Assembly (NCBI GenBank): GCA_958403205.1
Contig: CATXWM010000001.1
Span: 1-64,000, forward strand
Source of the DNA: an uncultured Collinsella sp.
GTDB taxonomy: Bacteria > Actinomycetota > Coriobacteriia > Coriobacteriales > Coriobacteriaceae
DNA length: 64,000 nt
Direction: 5' to 3'
Part shown: positions 24,925 through 32,950 of the stretch, piece by piece
How positions within the stretch are numbered: position 1 is the stretch's first letter
Layout: every line of letters starts with the position of its first letter
Notes under the pieces: model-generated
What the model was told of the DNA's origin: nothing
The model's database searches: none
The model's input: the letters and a program-made list of their open reading frames with translations, nothing else
Translations under genes and position numbers: made by a program

Positions 24925-26343
24925 CTAACCTTCCTGCTCCTGATACTTCGAGATAAGGTCTCGGTACCAATACCAGCTCTTTTTGGGGGTGCGCTCCAGA
25001 TTGTTCTCGAAGTCGATATGGACAAGTCCGTATCGTTTTTCGTAGCCGTTGATCCAGCTATACAGATCCATCGTCGACCAGAGGTAGTAGCCCTCAACGC
25101 GCGCGCCGTCGCGCTTAGCCCTCATCATGTGCTCGATGAACTGGCCCAGAAGCTCGATGCGGTCATCATCGTGGATCATTCCGTCTGCGTCTGGTTGCTC
25201 ATAGGCGCCATGTCCGTTTTCCGTAATAAAGATGCGGGGCGCGTCATAGCGCTCGTGGACATCCATGATGGTTGAATACATGCAACTTGGGAGTATTTCG
25301 CGGCCCCATTTATTGCGGGGAACATTGCTGTCGCGGGCGCTTTCAAACAAGGGCGCAATGCATTTTCCTTCGACCTTTTTGCTCGAACCGCCCTTATTGT
25401 TCGCCGAAACGGCAAGCTCTCCACCGTGCCAGTCGGTTACATACTCTCGGCAATACACGTTAAGTCCAATAAAATCGACTTTACCGTCTCTGAATTCTTC
25501 TACGTCATTTGGGGATCGATAGAGCGAGACGCCAAGTTTTTCAAGGATTTCGTCCATTTCTGGCGGCAGTTGACCCTGAAGTGCTGGTGCCAGAATCATG
25601 CGATTGGCGAAAAAGTCTGCGTATCGAAATACGTCATCGGGGTGCTCGGTTGCCGGGTCGAGTTCGACAACGCCGCCATCGTGGACGGCGCCGATGATGC
25701 CGTCGTAGCCCATTTGACGATATGCTCGGACTGCGAGTGCGCTTGCGCGCATCAGGTTGTACTGAAACTGCATGTACGACTGAACGTCGAGCGATCGATT
25801 GGGGGGATAGTTGCCCAACATGTTTACGCAGTAGCTGTAGAAATGCGGCTCGTTAACGGTAGCCCAGATTTTGACGCGGTCTCCAAAGCGCTCAAAGCAA
25901 ATCTTGGCGTATTTGCAGAACCACTCTGCCATATCGTTGTTCAGCCATCCGCCTTTGCAAGCAAGCGTGAATGGCAGATCGTAATGGAACAGCGTAACGT
26001 TGGGCCCTATGCCATTTTCGAGGCAGCAATCAATGACCCGATTATAAAAATCGATACCCTTTTCATTCACTTCACCGATACCCGTGGGGATGATTCGACT
26101 CCATGAAAGAGAGAAGCGATAGGTGTTTTGTCCGCCTTCTTTCATCATGCGGATATCTTCTTCATAGCGATGGTAGAAGTCGCAAGATACATCACCGTCA
26201 ACATGGTTGATGTTCTTATTGCTTGTGTGGTTAAAGAAATCCCACTCGCCAAGGCCTTTGCCGTCTTCGTTCCAGGCACCCTCGCACTGATAAGACGCCG
26301 TGGCGGAACCCCAGAGAAACGGGATGTTGTTCACGTTGCCCAT
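24925..26343 (-). CDS. 6-phospho-beta-glucosidase, glycoside hydrolase family 1
   Basis: A 472-residue GH1 enzyme expected to split the phosphorylated beta-glucoside delivered by the adjacent PTS permease in the cytoplasm. The acid/base is Glu165 in TVNEPH and the nucleophile is Glu375 in ITENGHG. LWGSATASYQCEGAW near the start is the GH1 N-terminal signature. The ATG at 26343 was chosen because AAAGGGG precedes it. An ATG six codons earlier is possible. It is the first gene of the operon and divergent from the RpiR-type regulator. Specificity for phosphorylated sugar is inferred from the PTS neighbour. Confidence 0.92.
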   Translation of the reverse strand: MGNVNNIPFLWGSATASYQCEGAWNEDGKGLGEWDFFNHTSNKNINHVDGDVSCDFYHRYEEDIRMMKEGGQNTYRFSLSWSRIIPTGIGEVNEKGIDFYNRVIDCCLENGIGPNVTLFHYDLPFTLACKGGWLNNDMAEWFCKYAKICFERFGDRVKIWATVNEPHFYSYCVNMLGNYPPNRSLDVQSYMQFQYNLMRASALAVRAYRQMGYDGIIGAVHDGGVVELDPATEHPDDVFRYADFFANRMILAPALQGQLPPEMDEILEKLGVSLYRSPNDVEEFRDGKVDFIGLNVYCREYVTDWHGGELAVSANNKGGSSKKVEGKCIAPLFESARDSNVPRNKWGREILPSCMYSTIMDVHERYDAPRIFITENGHGAYEQPDADGMIHDDDRIELLGQFIEHMMRAKRDGARVEGYYLWSTMDLYSWINGYEKRYGLVHIDFENNLERTPKKSWYWYRDLISKYQEQEG

Positions 26344-26414
26344 GAATCCCCTTTCCATCATTCAACACGGTGGATACGTGTGGCGGAATTACGATTAAGA
26401 TGACGTCAACTGAT

Positions 26415-26452
26415 TTGAATCATAGGAGAACGACCAAAGCTGTTTGATTCAA
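26415..26452. promoter_or_regulatory. Inverted repeat in the divergent bgl-regulator promoter region
   Basis: TTGAATCA (26415-26422) and TGATTCAA (26445-26452) are exact inverse copies with 22 bases between them. They lie between the two divergent genes and are a candidate site for the RpiR-type regulator. Confidence 0.45.
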
Positions 26453-26494
26453 TAAATGAACTATGATTTCGAGGAGAGAGGAAAGAGAGATCAC

Positions 26495-27328
26495 GTGAAT
26501 ATCAATGACTTCGATGTGCTCAATCTAATTAGCTCCATCATCAACAGCGAGTTTGGGTCAAACGATGCCGCCATCGCTCGATATCTCATCGCTCACATTA
26601 GGCGTTCGAGCGAAATCAATGTTGCCGCAATAACCCGCGATGCATTCGTGACCCGTTCCGCTGTTCGTCGTTTCTGCAATCGATTGGGCTACCAGTCTCT
26701 TAGCGATTTGAAAGAATCATTTACTCAATCAGTCTTTCCAAGCGACTTAAGCCATCGAGAGGAGGAATTTGGCTACGAGGAGTACAGGGCAGAGCTCGAC
26801 GTTCGCATGATCGAGATGTTCGCTGAGGTTGAAAGCGGCGTGTCCGATATCGCTATTAAGCACCTTGCCGACGAAATTGATGGCCATAAAAACGTTGAAA
26901 TCTGGTGCACCAATAATGTGAGCGCCAATCTCGTACGATTTCAGCAGGAAATGTTTTATGCGGGCAAGATAGTTCGCATAGTTGCTGGGGCTAACGTCGC
27001 GGAATTGAAAAACATGGGAGACGCTTCGCAGTCATTGATAATTCTCGTATCGGTCTCCGGGCTATTTGCGTCACAGGCGCGTGAGTATCTTGATTGCCGT
27101 TCGGGCAGGAAGATTCTAATTACTGCGTTTAGCAACGATGACAAATCGAGATCTTTTGACCGTGTATATCGTCTTGGTAATGCGGGAAACGGAATTGACC
27201 GACTCGGCGTTTATTCGAAATACGCCATGACCTATTTCTTCGACTTGCTATCATCGTGTTACTTGAGTCGCTACCCCTGCACCAAGGGGGAGCCGCTCTA
27301 TGGGTCTACTTTGGTCTGGCCCGAGTAG
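26495..27328 (+). CDS. MurR/RpiR-family transcriptional regulator
   Basis: This 277-residue protein has an RpiR-type N-terminal helix-turn-helix (ITRDAFVTRSAVRRFCNRLG at about residues 45-65). Its C-terminal sugar-isomerase (SIS) fold runs from about 115 to 255 and senses a phosphorylated sugar in this family. It is divergent from the GH1-PTS operon and is its likely regulator. The start is uncertain. I prefer the GTG at 26495, which follows AGGAAAGAG, over the ATG at 26456, which has no ribosome binding site. Codon use is more AT-rich than in the ribosomal genes nearby. Confidence 0.85.
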   Translation: MNINDFDVLNLISSIINSEFGSNDAAIARYLIAHIRRSSEINVAAITRDAFVTRSAVRRFCNRLGYQSLSDLKESFTQSVFPSDLSHREEEFGYEEYRAELDVRMIEMFAEVESGVSDIAIKHLADEIDGHKNVEIWCTNNVSANLVRFQQEMFYAGKIVRIVAGANVAELKNMGDASQSLIILVSVSGLFASQAREYLDCRSGRKILITAFSNDDKSRSFDRVYRLGNAGNGIDRLGVYSKYAMTYFFDLLSSCYLSRYPCTKGEPLYGSTLVWPE

Positions 27329-27360
27329 TAGCGGCTCTATAGTTCTCCCGTCTGGAGAAT

Positions 27361-27424
27361 GAGAGTGGATAATCTCCCACTTTGGGCTTAGAGCCGCGCT
27401 AAAAGCGGGAGATTATCCACGCTT
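27361..27424. repeat. GTGGATAATCTCCC hairpin
   Basis: Arms 27361-27383 and 27401-27424 form an imperfect 23-base stem built on GTGGATAATCTCCC and GGGAGATTATCCAC. The loop carries TTAGAGCCGC, which can pair with GCGGCTCTA just upstream (about 27330-27339). A partial copy of the arm (GAGCGTGGATAATT) occurs at about 23309. The rest of the gap up to the promoter at 27641 holds no clear feature. Confidence 0.6.
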
Positions 27425-27640
27425 GAACGTGCCGTGGAAGCCCCGATCTCGACCTATATATAGGTGCAAATAAGCTGGTATCGAAGTTCGATACTGAAGG
27501 TGTACTCCACTACAGCAAAGTGTTACCTTGGGAAACGTCACCTCAGTATCCAAAACCACTGTCCTTCATATCCAAACTCAATAAAACCGCAGGTCATGGC
27601 TATATAGATACGCCCGGGGCCGTGTATCTAGAGGTTTTCG

Positions 27641-27670
27641 TTGACAGCCCCCAAGGTTGCATCGTATTAT
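27641..27670 (+). promoter_or_regulatory. Promoter of the tRNA-tuf operon
   Basis: TTGACA (27641-27646) and TATTAT (27665-27670) are spaced by 18 bases, 60 bases before tRNA-Tyr. The upstream block GAGGTTTTCGTTGACAGC is shared, one base different, with the rpmG promoter. Confidence 0.8.
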
Positions 27671-27732
27671 CTTTTTCGTTCGCGGGGTCGGCGGTCCAAA
27701 AGACCAAAGAACCTGCGGATACTTGAACGATT

Positions 27733-27814
27733 GGGAGTTTGCCCGAGTGGTTAATGGGGACGGGCTGTAAACCCGTTGGCTCTGCCTACATAGGTTCGAA
27801 TCCTATAGCTCCCA
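27733..27814 (+). tRNA. tRNA-Tyr (anticodon GTA)
   Basis: A class II tRNA of 82 bases with a long variable arm. The acceptor GGGAGTT pairs with AGCTCCC with one G.T pair. The anticodon loop CTGTAAA gives GTA. The genome reads CCC after the discriminator A, so CCA is not fully encoded. It is first of three tRNAs before tuf. Confidence 0.95.
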
Positions 27815-27824
27815 CCCGTCAAGT

Positions 27825-27900
27825 GCCTGTATAGCTCAGTCGGTAGAGCACTTCGTTGGTAACGAAGAGGTCACCAGTTCAAGTCTGGTTGCAGGCTCCA
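27825..27900 (+). tRNA. tRNA-Thr (anticodon GGT)
   Basis: The acceptor GCCTGTA pairs with TGCAGGC. The anticodon stem TTCGT/ACGAA encloses TGGTA with anticodon GGT. CCA is encoded. It is the second threonine tRNA in the window. Confidence 0.96.
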
Positions 27901-27903
27901 TCC

Positions 27904-27980
27904 GGCGGTGTAGCTCAGTTGGTTAGAGCACACGGTTCATACCCGTGGCGTCACTGGTTCGAATCCAGTCACCGCTACCA
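27904..27980 (+). tRNA. tRNA-Met (anticodon CAT, elongator type)
   Basis: The acceptor GGCGGTG pairs with CACCGCT through a terminal G.T pair. The anticodon loop is TTCATAC with anticodon CAT. CCA is encoded. The anticodon stem CACGG/CCGTG has only two G-C pairs next to the loop, not the three of initiators, so elongator is likelier. Confidence 0.9.
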
Positions 27981-27991
27981 TAGGTAACACG

Positions 27992-28022
27992 GTGGCTTCT
28001 CAATAGTATGTTGAGAGGCCAC
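27992..28022 (+). promoter_or_regulatory. tuf leader hairpin
   Basis: GTGGCTTCTCAA and TTGAGAGGCCAC form a 12-bp stem with one G.T pair between tRNA-Met and tuf. There is no T-tract. It may be a processing site separating tRNA and mRNA. Confidence 0.4.
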
Positions 28023-28076
28023 TATGGTATAAAGGCAAAGTCCCGTCCGGGGACGACCTGTTTAGAGGAGGGCTTT

Positions 28077-29267
28077 ATGGCCAAAGAGAAGTTTGAGCGC
28101 ACTAAGCCGCATGTTAACATCGGCACCATTGGTCACGTCGACCACGGCAAGACCACGCTGACCGCTGCCATCACCAAGGTTCTCTCCGAGACCGAGGGCT
28201 GCAAGGCTGACTTCACTGCGTTCGAGAACATCGACAAGGCTCCCGAGGAGCGCGAGCGCGGCATCACGATCTCCGTCTCCCACGTTGAGTACGAGACCGC
28301 TGCCCGTCACTACGCTCACGTTGACTGCCCGGGCCACGCTGACTACGTCAAGAACATGATCTCCGGTGCTGCTCAGATGGACGGCGCTATCCTGGTCATC
28401 GCCGCTACCGACGGCCCCATGGCTCAGACCCGCGAGCACATCCTGCTCGCCCGTCAGGTCGGCGTTCCCTACATCGTCGTCTTCCTGAACAAGTGCGACA
28501 TGGTCGACGATGACGAGCTCATCGACCTCGTCGAGATGGAGACCCGTGAGCTCCTCTCCGAGTACGATTTCCCCGGCGACGACATCCCCGTCATCCGTGG
28601 TTCCGCTCTGGGCGCTCTCGAGGGCGATGCCAAGTGGATGGACGCTATCCGCGAGCTCATGAAGGCCGTCGACGAGTACATCCCGACGCCTGCTCGTAAC
28701 AACGACCTCCCGTTCCTGATGGCCGTTGAGGACGTTATGACCATCTCCGGCCGTGGTACCGTTGCTACCGGCCGTGTCGAGCGCGGTGAGCTCAAGCTCA
28801 ACGAGCCCGTCGAGATCGTCGGCATCAAGGATACCCAGAACACCGTCGTTACCGGTATCGAGATGTTCCGTAAGTCCATGGACTTCTGCGAGGCTGGCGA
28901 CAACGTCGGTCTGCTGCTCCGCGGCATCAAGCGCGAGGACATCGAGCGCGGCCAGGTTCTCTGCAAGCCCGGTTCGGTTACCCCGCACACCAAGTTCACC
29001 GGCGAGATCTACGTTCTGACCAAGGAGGAGGGCGGCCGTCACACCCCGTTCTTCGATGGTTATCGTCCTCAGTTCTACTTCCGTACCACCGACGTTACCG
29101 GTACGGTCAAGCTCCCCGAGGGCACCGAGATGGCTATGCCTGGTGACCACATCACCATCGAGGGCGACCTCATCCACCCGATCGCCATGGAGGAGGGCCT
29201 GCGCTTCGCTATCCGCGAGGGTGGCCACACCGTCGGTTCGGGCATCGTCTCCACGATCATTGAGTAA
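28077..29267 (+). CDS. tuf: Elongation factor Tu
   Basis: This 396-residue GTPase delivers aminoacyl-tRNA to the ribosome. The G1 motif is GHVDHGKTT, G3 is DCPGH, G4 is NKCD and G5 is GSAL. The effector region (ERGITI) is intact. Domains 2 and 3 follow to RFAIREGGHTVGSGIV at the end. The ATG at 28077 follows AGAGGAGGG. Codon choice is that of a highly expressed gene. It is preceded by three tRNAs in one likely transcript, an arrangement like the tRNA-tufB operon of E. coli. Confidence 0.98.
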   Translation: MAKEKFERTKPHVNIGTIGHVDHGKTTLTAAITKVLSETEGCKADFTAFENIDKAPEERERGITISVSHVEYETAARHYAHVDCPGHADYVKNMISGAAQMDGAILVIAATDGPMAQTREHILLARQVGVPYIVVFLNKCDMVDDDELIDLVEMETRELLSEYDFPGDDIPVIRGSALGALEGDAKWMDAIRELMKAVDEYIPTPARNNDLPFLMAVEDVMTISGRGTVATGRVERGELKLNEPVEIVGIKDTQNTVVTGIEMFRKSMDFCEAGDNVGLLLRGIKREDIERGQVLCKPGSVTPHTKFTGEIYVLTKEEGGRHTPFFDGYRPQFYFRTTDVTGTVKLPEGTEMAMPGDHITIEGDLIHPIAMEEGLRFAIREGGHTVGSGIVSTIIE

Positions 29268-29296
29268 ATTAGCTCTTTGATATAGCTGACTTAGAG

Positions 29297-29331
29297 AACC
29301 CGGCACTTATATGGGTGCCGGGTTCTTTTCT
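29297..29331 (+). terminator. tuf terminator
   Basis: GAACCCGGCAC pairs with GTGCCGGGTTC around a short loop and is followed by TTTTC. The next 140 bases (29332-29471) show nothing recognisable. Confidence 0.85.
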
Positions 29332-29471
29332 GCAATGGATATTGAGCCGTTGCTGGTGTCGAGAGGATCGATAATGGTCCTGGATGCATCGTCGATTAGA
29401 TTTCGATGGCTTCATTGATGTGTTCCAAATATGAATGGATCCACCGAGAACCAATTGACTCGAGGTTTTCA

Positions 29472-29499
29472 TTGACAGCACTTACGTGGAGCTGATAAA
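29472..29499 (+). promoter_or_regulatory. Promoter of rpmG-tRNA-Trp
   Basis: TTGACA (29472-29477) and GATAAA (29494-29499) are spaced by 16 bases. The block GAGGTTTTCATTGACAGC repeats the one at the tRNA-tuf promoter. Confidence 0.65.
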
Positions 29500-29546
29500 G
29501 TAACAACTCGTGCCCGTACGGGGCGGAAATGAAAGGTTCAGGATAC

Positions 29547-29696
29547 ATGCGTACTCTAGTTACTCTTGCGTGCACTGAGTGCAAGCGCCGCAACTATACG
29601 ACCACCAAGAACAAGTCGACCATGCCTGATCGTATGGAGATTAAGAAGTATTGCCCCTGGTGCCGTCACCACACGCTGCACAAAGAGACTCGCTAG
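29547..29696 (+). CDS. rpmG: Ribosomal protein L33
   Basis: A 49-residue protein of the large ribosomal subunit. It is the zinc-binding form: LACTEC and CPWC supply four cysteines. The sequence MRTLVTLACTECKRRNY is typical. The ATG is preceded by a weak GGTTCAGGA site. As in Bacillus, it precedes secE and nusG, here with tRNA-Trp in between. Confidence 0.95.
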   Translation: MRTLVTLACTECKRRNYTTTKNKSTMPDRMEIKKYCPWCRHHTLHKETR

Positions 29697-29709
29697 TCTC
29701 TAGTCACAT

Positions 29710-29785
29710 ACGCCAGTAGTTCAATTGGTAGAGCATCGGTCTCCAAAACCGAGTGTTGAGGGTTCGAGTCCTTCCTGGCGTGCCA
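29710..29785 (+). tRNA. tRNA-Trp (anticodon CCA)
   Basis: The acceptor ACGCCAG pairs with CTGGCGT. The anticodon loop CTCCAAA gives CCA. The 3' CCA is encoded. It lies 13 bases after rpmG, in the same likely transcript. Confidence 0.96.
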
Positions 29786-29794
29786 GTCATTATT

Positions 29795-29827
29795 CCGTAA
29801 GCTCCCACTTGGGGGCTTACGGTTTAC
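29795..29827 (+). terminator. Terminator after tRNA-Trp
   Basis: CCGTAAGCTCCC (29795-29806) pairs with GGGGGCTTACGG (29811-29822), with one G.T pair, then TTTACT. It probably only partly separates rpmG-tRNA-Trp from secE-nusG. Confidence 0.65.
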
Positions 29828-29861
29828 TCATGTATAAGCGCATTGCGCGGAGGTAACCCAA

Positions 29862-30200
29862 ATGGCCAACAAGAAGAACAAGAAGAAGGCTCAGCAGCCG
29901 GCACCTGCCAACAAAGCTGCCGCCAACTCCAAGGTTGAGGCCAAGAAGGCCGTTGCCAAGAAGAACGAGAAGGCTGCGAAGTCCAAGAAGAACGAGAAGC
30001 CTGGTTTCTTCGCCCGCACCAAGAAGTATTTCGCTTCGGTCAAGTCCGAGATGAAGCGTGTCACGTGGCCCGATAAGAAGGAGCTCGTGAACTACTCGGT
30101 CGTCGTTTGCGCTTCTCTGGTCGTCGTCGGCGTCGTCATCGCTCTGCTCGATGCTGGCTTTGGCGAGGCTCTTGCTCTGTTCTCTGGATTGAGGGGCTAA
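29862..30200 (+). CDS. secE: Preprotein translocase subunit SecE
   Basis: A 112-residue subunit of the SecYEG channel. The first 45 residues are rich in Lys, Ala and Asn and are an added basic tail. The core is FFARTKKYFASVKSEMKRVT, the amphipathic helix and hinge with the conserved WP, followed by one membrane span (about 75-100). SD is GGAGG. The next gene, nusG, starts three bases after the stop. Confidence 0.95.
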   Translation: MANKKNKKKAQQPAPANKAAANSKVEAKKAVAKKNEKAAKSKKNEKPGFFARTKKYFASVKSEMKRVTWPDKKELVNYSVVVCASLVVVGVVIALLDAGFGEALALFSGLRG

Positions 30201-30203
30201 ACC

Positions 30204-30740
30204 ATGTCTAAGCGTTGGTACGTCGTTCACACTTACTCCGGATACGAGAACCGTGTAAAGTCCGATCTCGAGCATCGTATCGAGACCATGGGTATGCAGG
30301 ACCGTATCTTTGATATCGAGATTCCTATGGAGCGCGTCACCGAGATCAAAGAGGGTGGCAAGCGCGAGACCAAGGATTCCAAGATCTTCCCGGGTTATGT
30401 CCTGGTCCGCATGGAGATGGATGACGATGCTTGGACGTGTGTTCGCAACACGCCCGGCGTCACCGGTTTCCTGGGCGGCAACGGTAAGCCCGCACCGCTT
30501 TCCCGTGATGAGTACAATAAGATGACTCGTCGTCCCGGTAAGGGCGATTCGCCCAAGCGCACCTCGGTTGATATTCAGGTCGGCACGTCCGTCCGCGTCA
30601 CCGATGGCCCGCTTACCGACTTTGATGGCAAGGTCTCCGAGGTTAACACCGAGGCTGGCAAGCTCAAGGTCACGCTAATGATCTTTGGCCGCGAGACGCC
30701 GGTCGAGCTCGACTTTAACCAGGTCGCTGTCATCGCTTAA
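30204..30740 (+). CDS. nusG: Transcription termination/antitermination protein NusG
   Basis: A 178-residue factor that binds RNA polymerase and links it to Rho or the ribosome. The N-terminal domain begins with RWYVVHTYSGYENRVKSDLE. The KOW motif in the C-terminal domain is VRVTDGPLTDFDGKVSEVN at about 130-150. It is co-transcribed with secE. The length and order are standard. Confidence 0.97.
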   Translation: MSKRWYVVHTYSGYENRVKSDLEHRIETMGMQDRIFDIEIPMERVTEIKEGGKRETKDSKIFPGYVLVRMEMDDDAWTCVRNTPGVTGFLGGNGKPAPLSRDEYNKMTRRPGKGDSPKRTSVDIQVGTSVRVTDGPLTDFDGKVSEVNTEAGKLKVTLMIFGRETPVELDFNQVAVIA

Positions 30741-30860
30741 GTTTTCGTCCGTTCGCGCGAGCGTGCTTCTTCTGTGACTGCTCATCTCAGGAGTGCTTCT
30801 AACACGTGCGTGCTTACGATATAGCAAGTACTTCACACTCGTGATTCGAAAGGAATGACC

Positions 30861-31289
30861 ATGGCTGAGAAGAAGGTTGCCAACGTCATTAAGCTCCAGA
30901 TTCCTGCTGGTGCAGCTAACCCCGCTCCTCCCGTCGGCCCCGCCCTGGGCGCTGCTGGCGTGAACATCATGCAGTTCTGCCAGGCCTTTAACGCCGAGAC
31001 GCAGGACAAGAAGGGCGACATCATCCCCGTTGAGATCTCTGTCTACGAGGATAAGTCCTTCTCCTTCATCACCAAGACCCCGCCGGCGGCTCACCTCATC
31101 AAGAAGGAGCTGAACCTCAAGTCTGGTTCCGCTAAGCCCCAGGCCGACAAGGTTGGTCAGCTCTCCCAGGAGCAGCTCACCAAGATCGCCGAGATTAAGA
31201 TGCCGGACCTCAATGCCAACGACATTGACGCTGCCAAGAAGATCATCGCCGGTACCGCCCGTTCCATGGGCGTCACCATCGCTGAGTAG
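30861..31289 (+). CDS. rplK: Ribosomal protein L11
   Basis: A 142-residue protein at the GTPase-associated centre of the 50S subunit. The N-terminal domain has IPAGAANPAPPVGPALG and the C-terminal domain has MGVTI at the end. I placed the start at the ATG 30861, which follows AAAGGA by seven bases. The ATG two codons earlier sits on top of that site. The gap from nusG is 120 bases and may hold a promoter or the L1-binding leader, though I saw no clear one. Confidence 0.96.
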   Translation: MAEKKVANVIKLQIPAGAANPAPPVGPALGAAGVNIMQFCQAFNAETQDKKGDIIPVEISVYEDKSFSFITKTPPAAHLIKKELNLKSGSAKPQADKVGQLSQEQLTKIAEIKMPDLNANDIDAAKKIIAGTARSMGVTIAE

Positions 31290-31307
31290 CGATTTCTTAT
31301 GGTAACG

Positions 31308-31333
31308 ACGGGTGCTCCGACCGGGGTGCCCGT
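31308..31333 (+). promoter_or_regulatory. Hairpin between rplK and rplA
   Basis: ACGGGTGCTCC and GGGGTGCCCGT can pair fully, using three G.T pairs. There is no T-tract. It may be a processing or autoregulatory element. The role is not known. Confidence 0.35.
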
Positions 31334-31406
31334 TAAATGTGTGCAATAGGGCACACGATACGATGTGGGAGGGCTCACGCCCGTTTAACCACAGGAGGTA
31401 ATGCAC

Positions 31407-32114
31407 ATGGCTAAGCATGGTAAGAGCTATAACGCCGCTGCCGAGAAGATCGACCGCGCCACGCTCTACACCCCCCTTCAGGCTGCCAAGCTCATCAAGG
31501 AGCTCGACACCGCCAAGTTCGACGAGACCGTCGAGGCCCACTTCCGTCTGGGCATCGATACTCGTAAGGCTGACCAGAACATCCGTGGTTCCATCTCCCT
31601 GCCCCACGGCACCGGCAAGACCGTTCGTGTTGCCGTCTTCGCCGAGGGCGAGAAGGCCCGCGAGGCTGAGGCTGCCGGCGCCGACATCATTGGTTCCGAC
31701 GAGCTCGTCGCCCAGATTCAGAAGGGCGAGATCAACTTCGACGCCGCTATCGCTACGCCGAACATGATGGCCAAGGTTGGCCGCATCGGTAAGATCCTTG
31801 GTCCCCGTGGCCTCATGCCGAACCCCAAGCTCGGCACTGTGACCATGGACGTCGCCAAGATGGTCTCCGAGCTCAAGGCTGGCCGCGTTGAGTACCGCGC
31901 CGACCGCTACGGCATCTGCCACGTGCCCCTGGGCAAGAAGTCCTTCTCTGAGCAGCAGCTCGTCGAGAACTACGCTGCCCTGTACACCGAGATCCTGCGC
32001 GTCAAGCCCTCTTCTGCTAAGGGCAAGTACGTCAAGTCCATCTCCGTGTCTTCCACCATGGGCCCTGGCGTCAAGGTCGATCCCGCTGTCCAGCGTGACT
32101 TCCTGGCTGAGTAA
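31407..32114 (+). CDS. rplA: Ribosomal protein L1
   Basis: A 235-residue rRNA-binding protein of the L1 stalk, often a repressor of its own operon. MAKHGKSYNAAAEKIDR is the usual start. GKILGPRGLMPNPKLGTV is the L1 signature. ATG 31407 is eight bases after AGGAGG; the ATG at 31401 is too close to it. In most bacteria rplJ follows within a few hundred bases. Here the next gene of the cluster is 21.9 kb away. Confidence 0.97.
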   Translation: MAKHGKSYNAAAEKIDRATLYTPLQAAKLIKELDTAKFDETVEAHFRLGIDTRKADQNIRGSISLPHGTGKTVRVAVFAEGEKAREAEAAGADIIGSDELVAQIQKGEINFDAAIATPNMMAKVGRIGKILGPRGLMPNPKLGTVTMDVAKMVSELKAGRVEYRADRYGICHVPLGKKSFSEQQLVENYAALYTEILRVKPSSAKGKYVKSISVSSTMGPGVKVDPAVQRDFLAE

Positions 32115-32152
32115 CTGCTAGTTACTGCCTGAGTACAGCAAGCATTGCTAAA

Positions 32153-32190
32153 GAAACCCGGTTCTGCCTTTTGCAGGACCGGGTTTCTTG
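32153..32190 (+). terminator. rplA terminator
   Basis: GAAACCCGGTTCTGC (32153-32167) pairs with GCAGGACCGGGTTTC (32173-32187), with one G.T pair, then TTG. The A-tract before and T-tract after could make it bidirectional. Confidence 0.85.
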
Positions 32191-32205
32191 CTATCGCGTC
32201 AAAAG

Positions 32206-32238
32206 CACCACAAAGGGGACAGTGTCCTCTTTGTGGTG
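32206..32238. repeat. Hairpin with GGGACAG core, copy 2
   Basis: CACCACAAAGGGGACA (32206-32221) and TGTCCTCTTTGTGGTG (32223-32238) form a 16-base stem with one G.T pair around a single G. It belongs with the hairpins at 34920, 37938 and 37992. It abuts the 3' end of the phosphoesterase gene. Confidence 0.65.
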
Positions 32239-32239
32239 G

Positions 32240-32950
32240 TTACCAGGGTGTTCTGGCCGTTGAGGACTCGATGGCTTCGTGGCGTTTGAGCTCGCGGCGC
32301 ATGGTTTGTGAGTTGAGCCAGGCTGCTTGCCAGCCGCGGATGGGGTAGTGCGTCTGGTCGAGCTCAAACTGCGTATAGCCGCAGGCGTTGATGATCGTCG
32401 TTCCACACACATGCTGACGCTCGCGCTGAAAATCGCAACCGTAGCTTTGGTGCACATGTCCGTGCACCATGTAGTCGGGATTCCAGGATTCGAGTGCTGT
32501 GTTAAAGCATTCGAATCCTCGATGCGGCAGATCGTCCAGATCACCCATACCGGCGGCGGGTGCATGGGTAAGCAGAATGTCGCACCCGCCGACCATCCTA
32601 ACCTTACGCGACAGCTTACGCATGCGCTTGGACATCTCGCGTTCGGTGTACATGTTGGCGCCGTCGCGATAACGCATGGACCCGCCAAGGCCCGCAATGC
32701 GAATCCCTCGGTACGTGTACACGCTGTCTTCCACGCAGATACATCCGCCCGGTGCATGACGTGCGTAGCGGTCATCGTGATTGCCGCGCACGTAGATGAG
32801 CGGTTTGTTGATGACCGTAACCAAAAACTCAAGATAGTCCGGGTCCAGATCGCCGGCGGACAAAATCAGGTCGACTCCCTCAAAGCGTTCCTTGCGAAAG
32901 CACTCCCAAAGGCATCGTTCTTCGGTATCGGCTATTGCAAGGATTTTCAT
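32240..32950 (-). CDS. Calcineurin-like metallophosphoesterase
   Basis: A 236-residue predicted phosphoesterase. Metal-site motifs in order are ADTEE near the start (a variant of the usual D-x-H, with Glu-Glu), LILSAGDLD, VRGNHDDRY, THAP and VHGHVHQ. The first motif lacks the usual His, which is a noteworthy deviation. The substrate is unknown. The start overlaps the stop of the upstream gene as ATGA, so it is translated with the BMP-domain protein. The pair is likely to work together. Confidence 0.85.
   Translation of the reverse strand: MKILAIADTEERCLWECFRKERFEGVDLILSAGDLDPDYLEFLVTVINKPLIYVRGNHDDRYARHAPGGCICVEDSVYTYRGIRIAGLGGSMRYRDGANMYTEREMSKRMRKLSRKVRMVGGCDILLTHAPAAGMGDLDDLPHRGFECFNTALESWNPDYMVHGHVHQSYGCDFQRERQHVCGTTIINACGYTQFELDQTHYPIRGWQAAWLNSQTMRRELKRHEAIESSTARTPW

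Noticed and set aside
27520..27726. 68-codon frame before tRNA-Tyr
   Set aside because: It has no ribosome binding site and overlaps the tRNA-tuf promoter.
28062..29306. 414-codon minus-strand frame opposite tuf
   Set aside because: Shadow of tuf, created by its strong codon bias.
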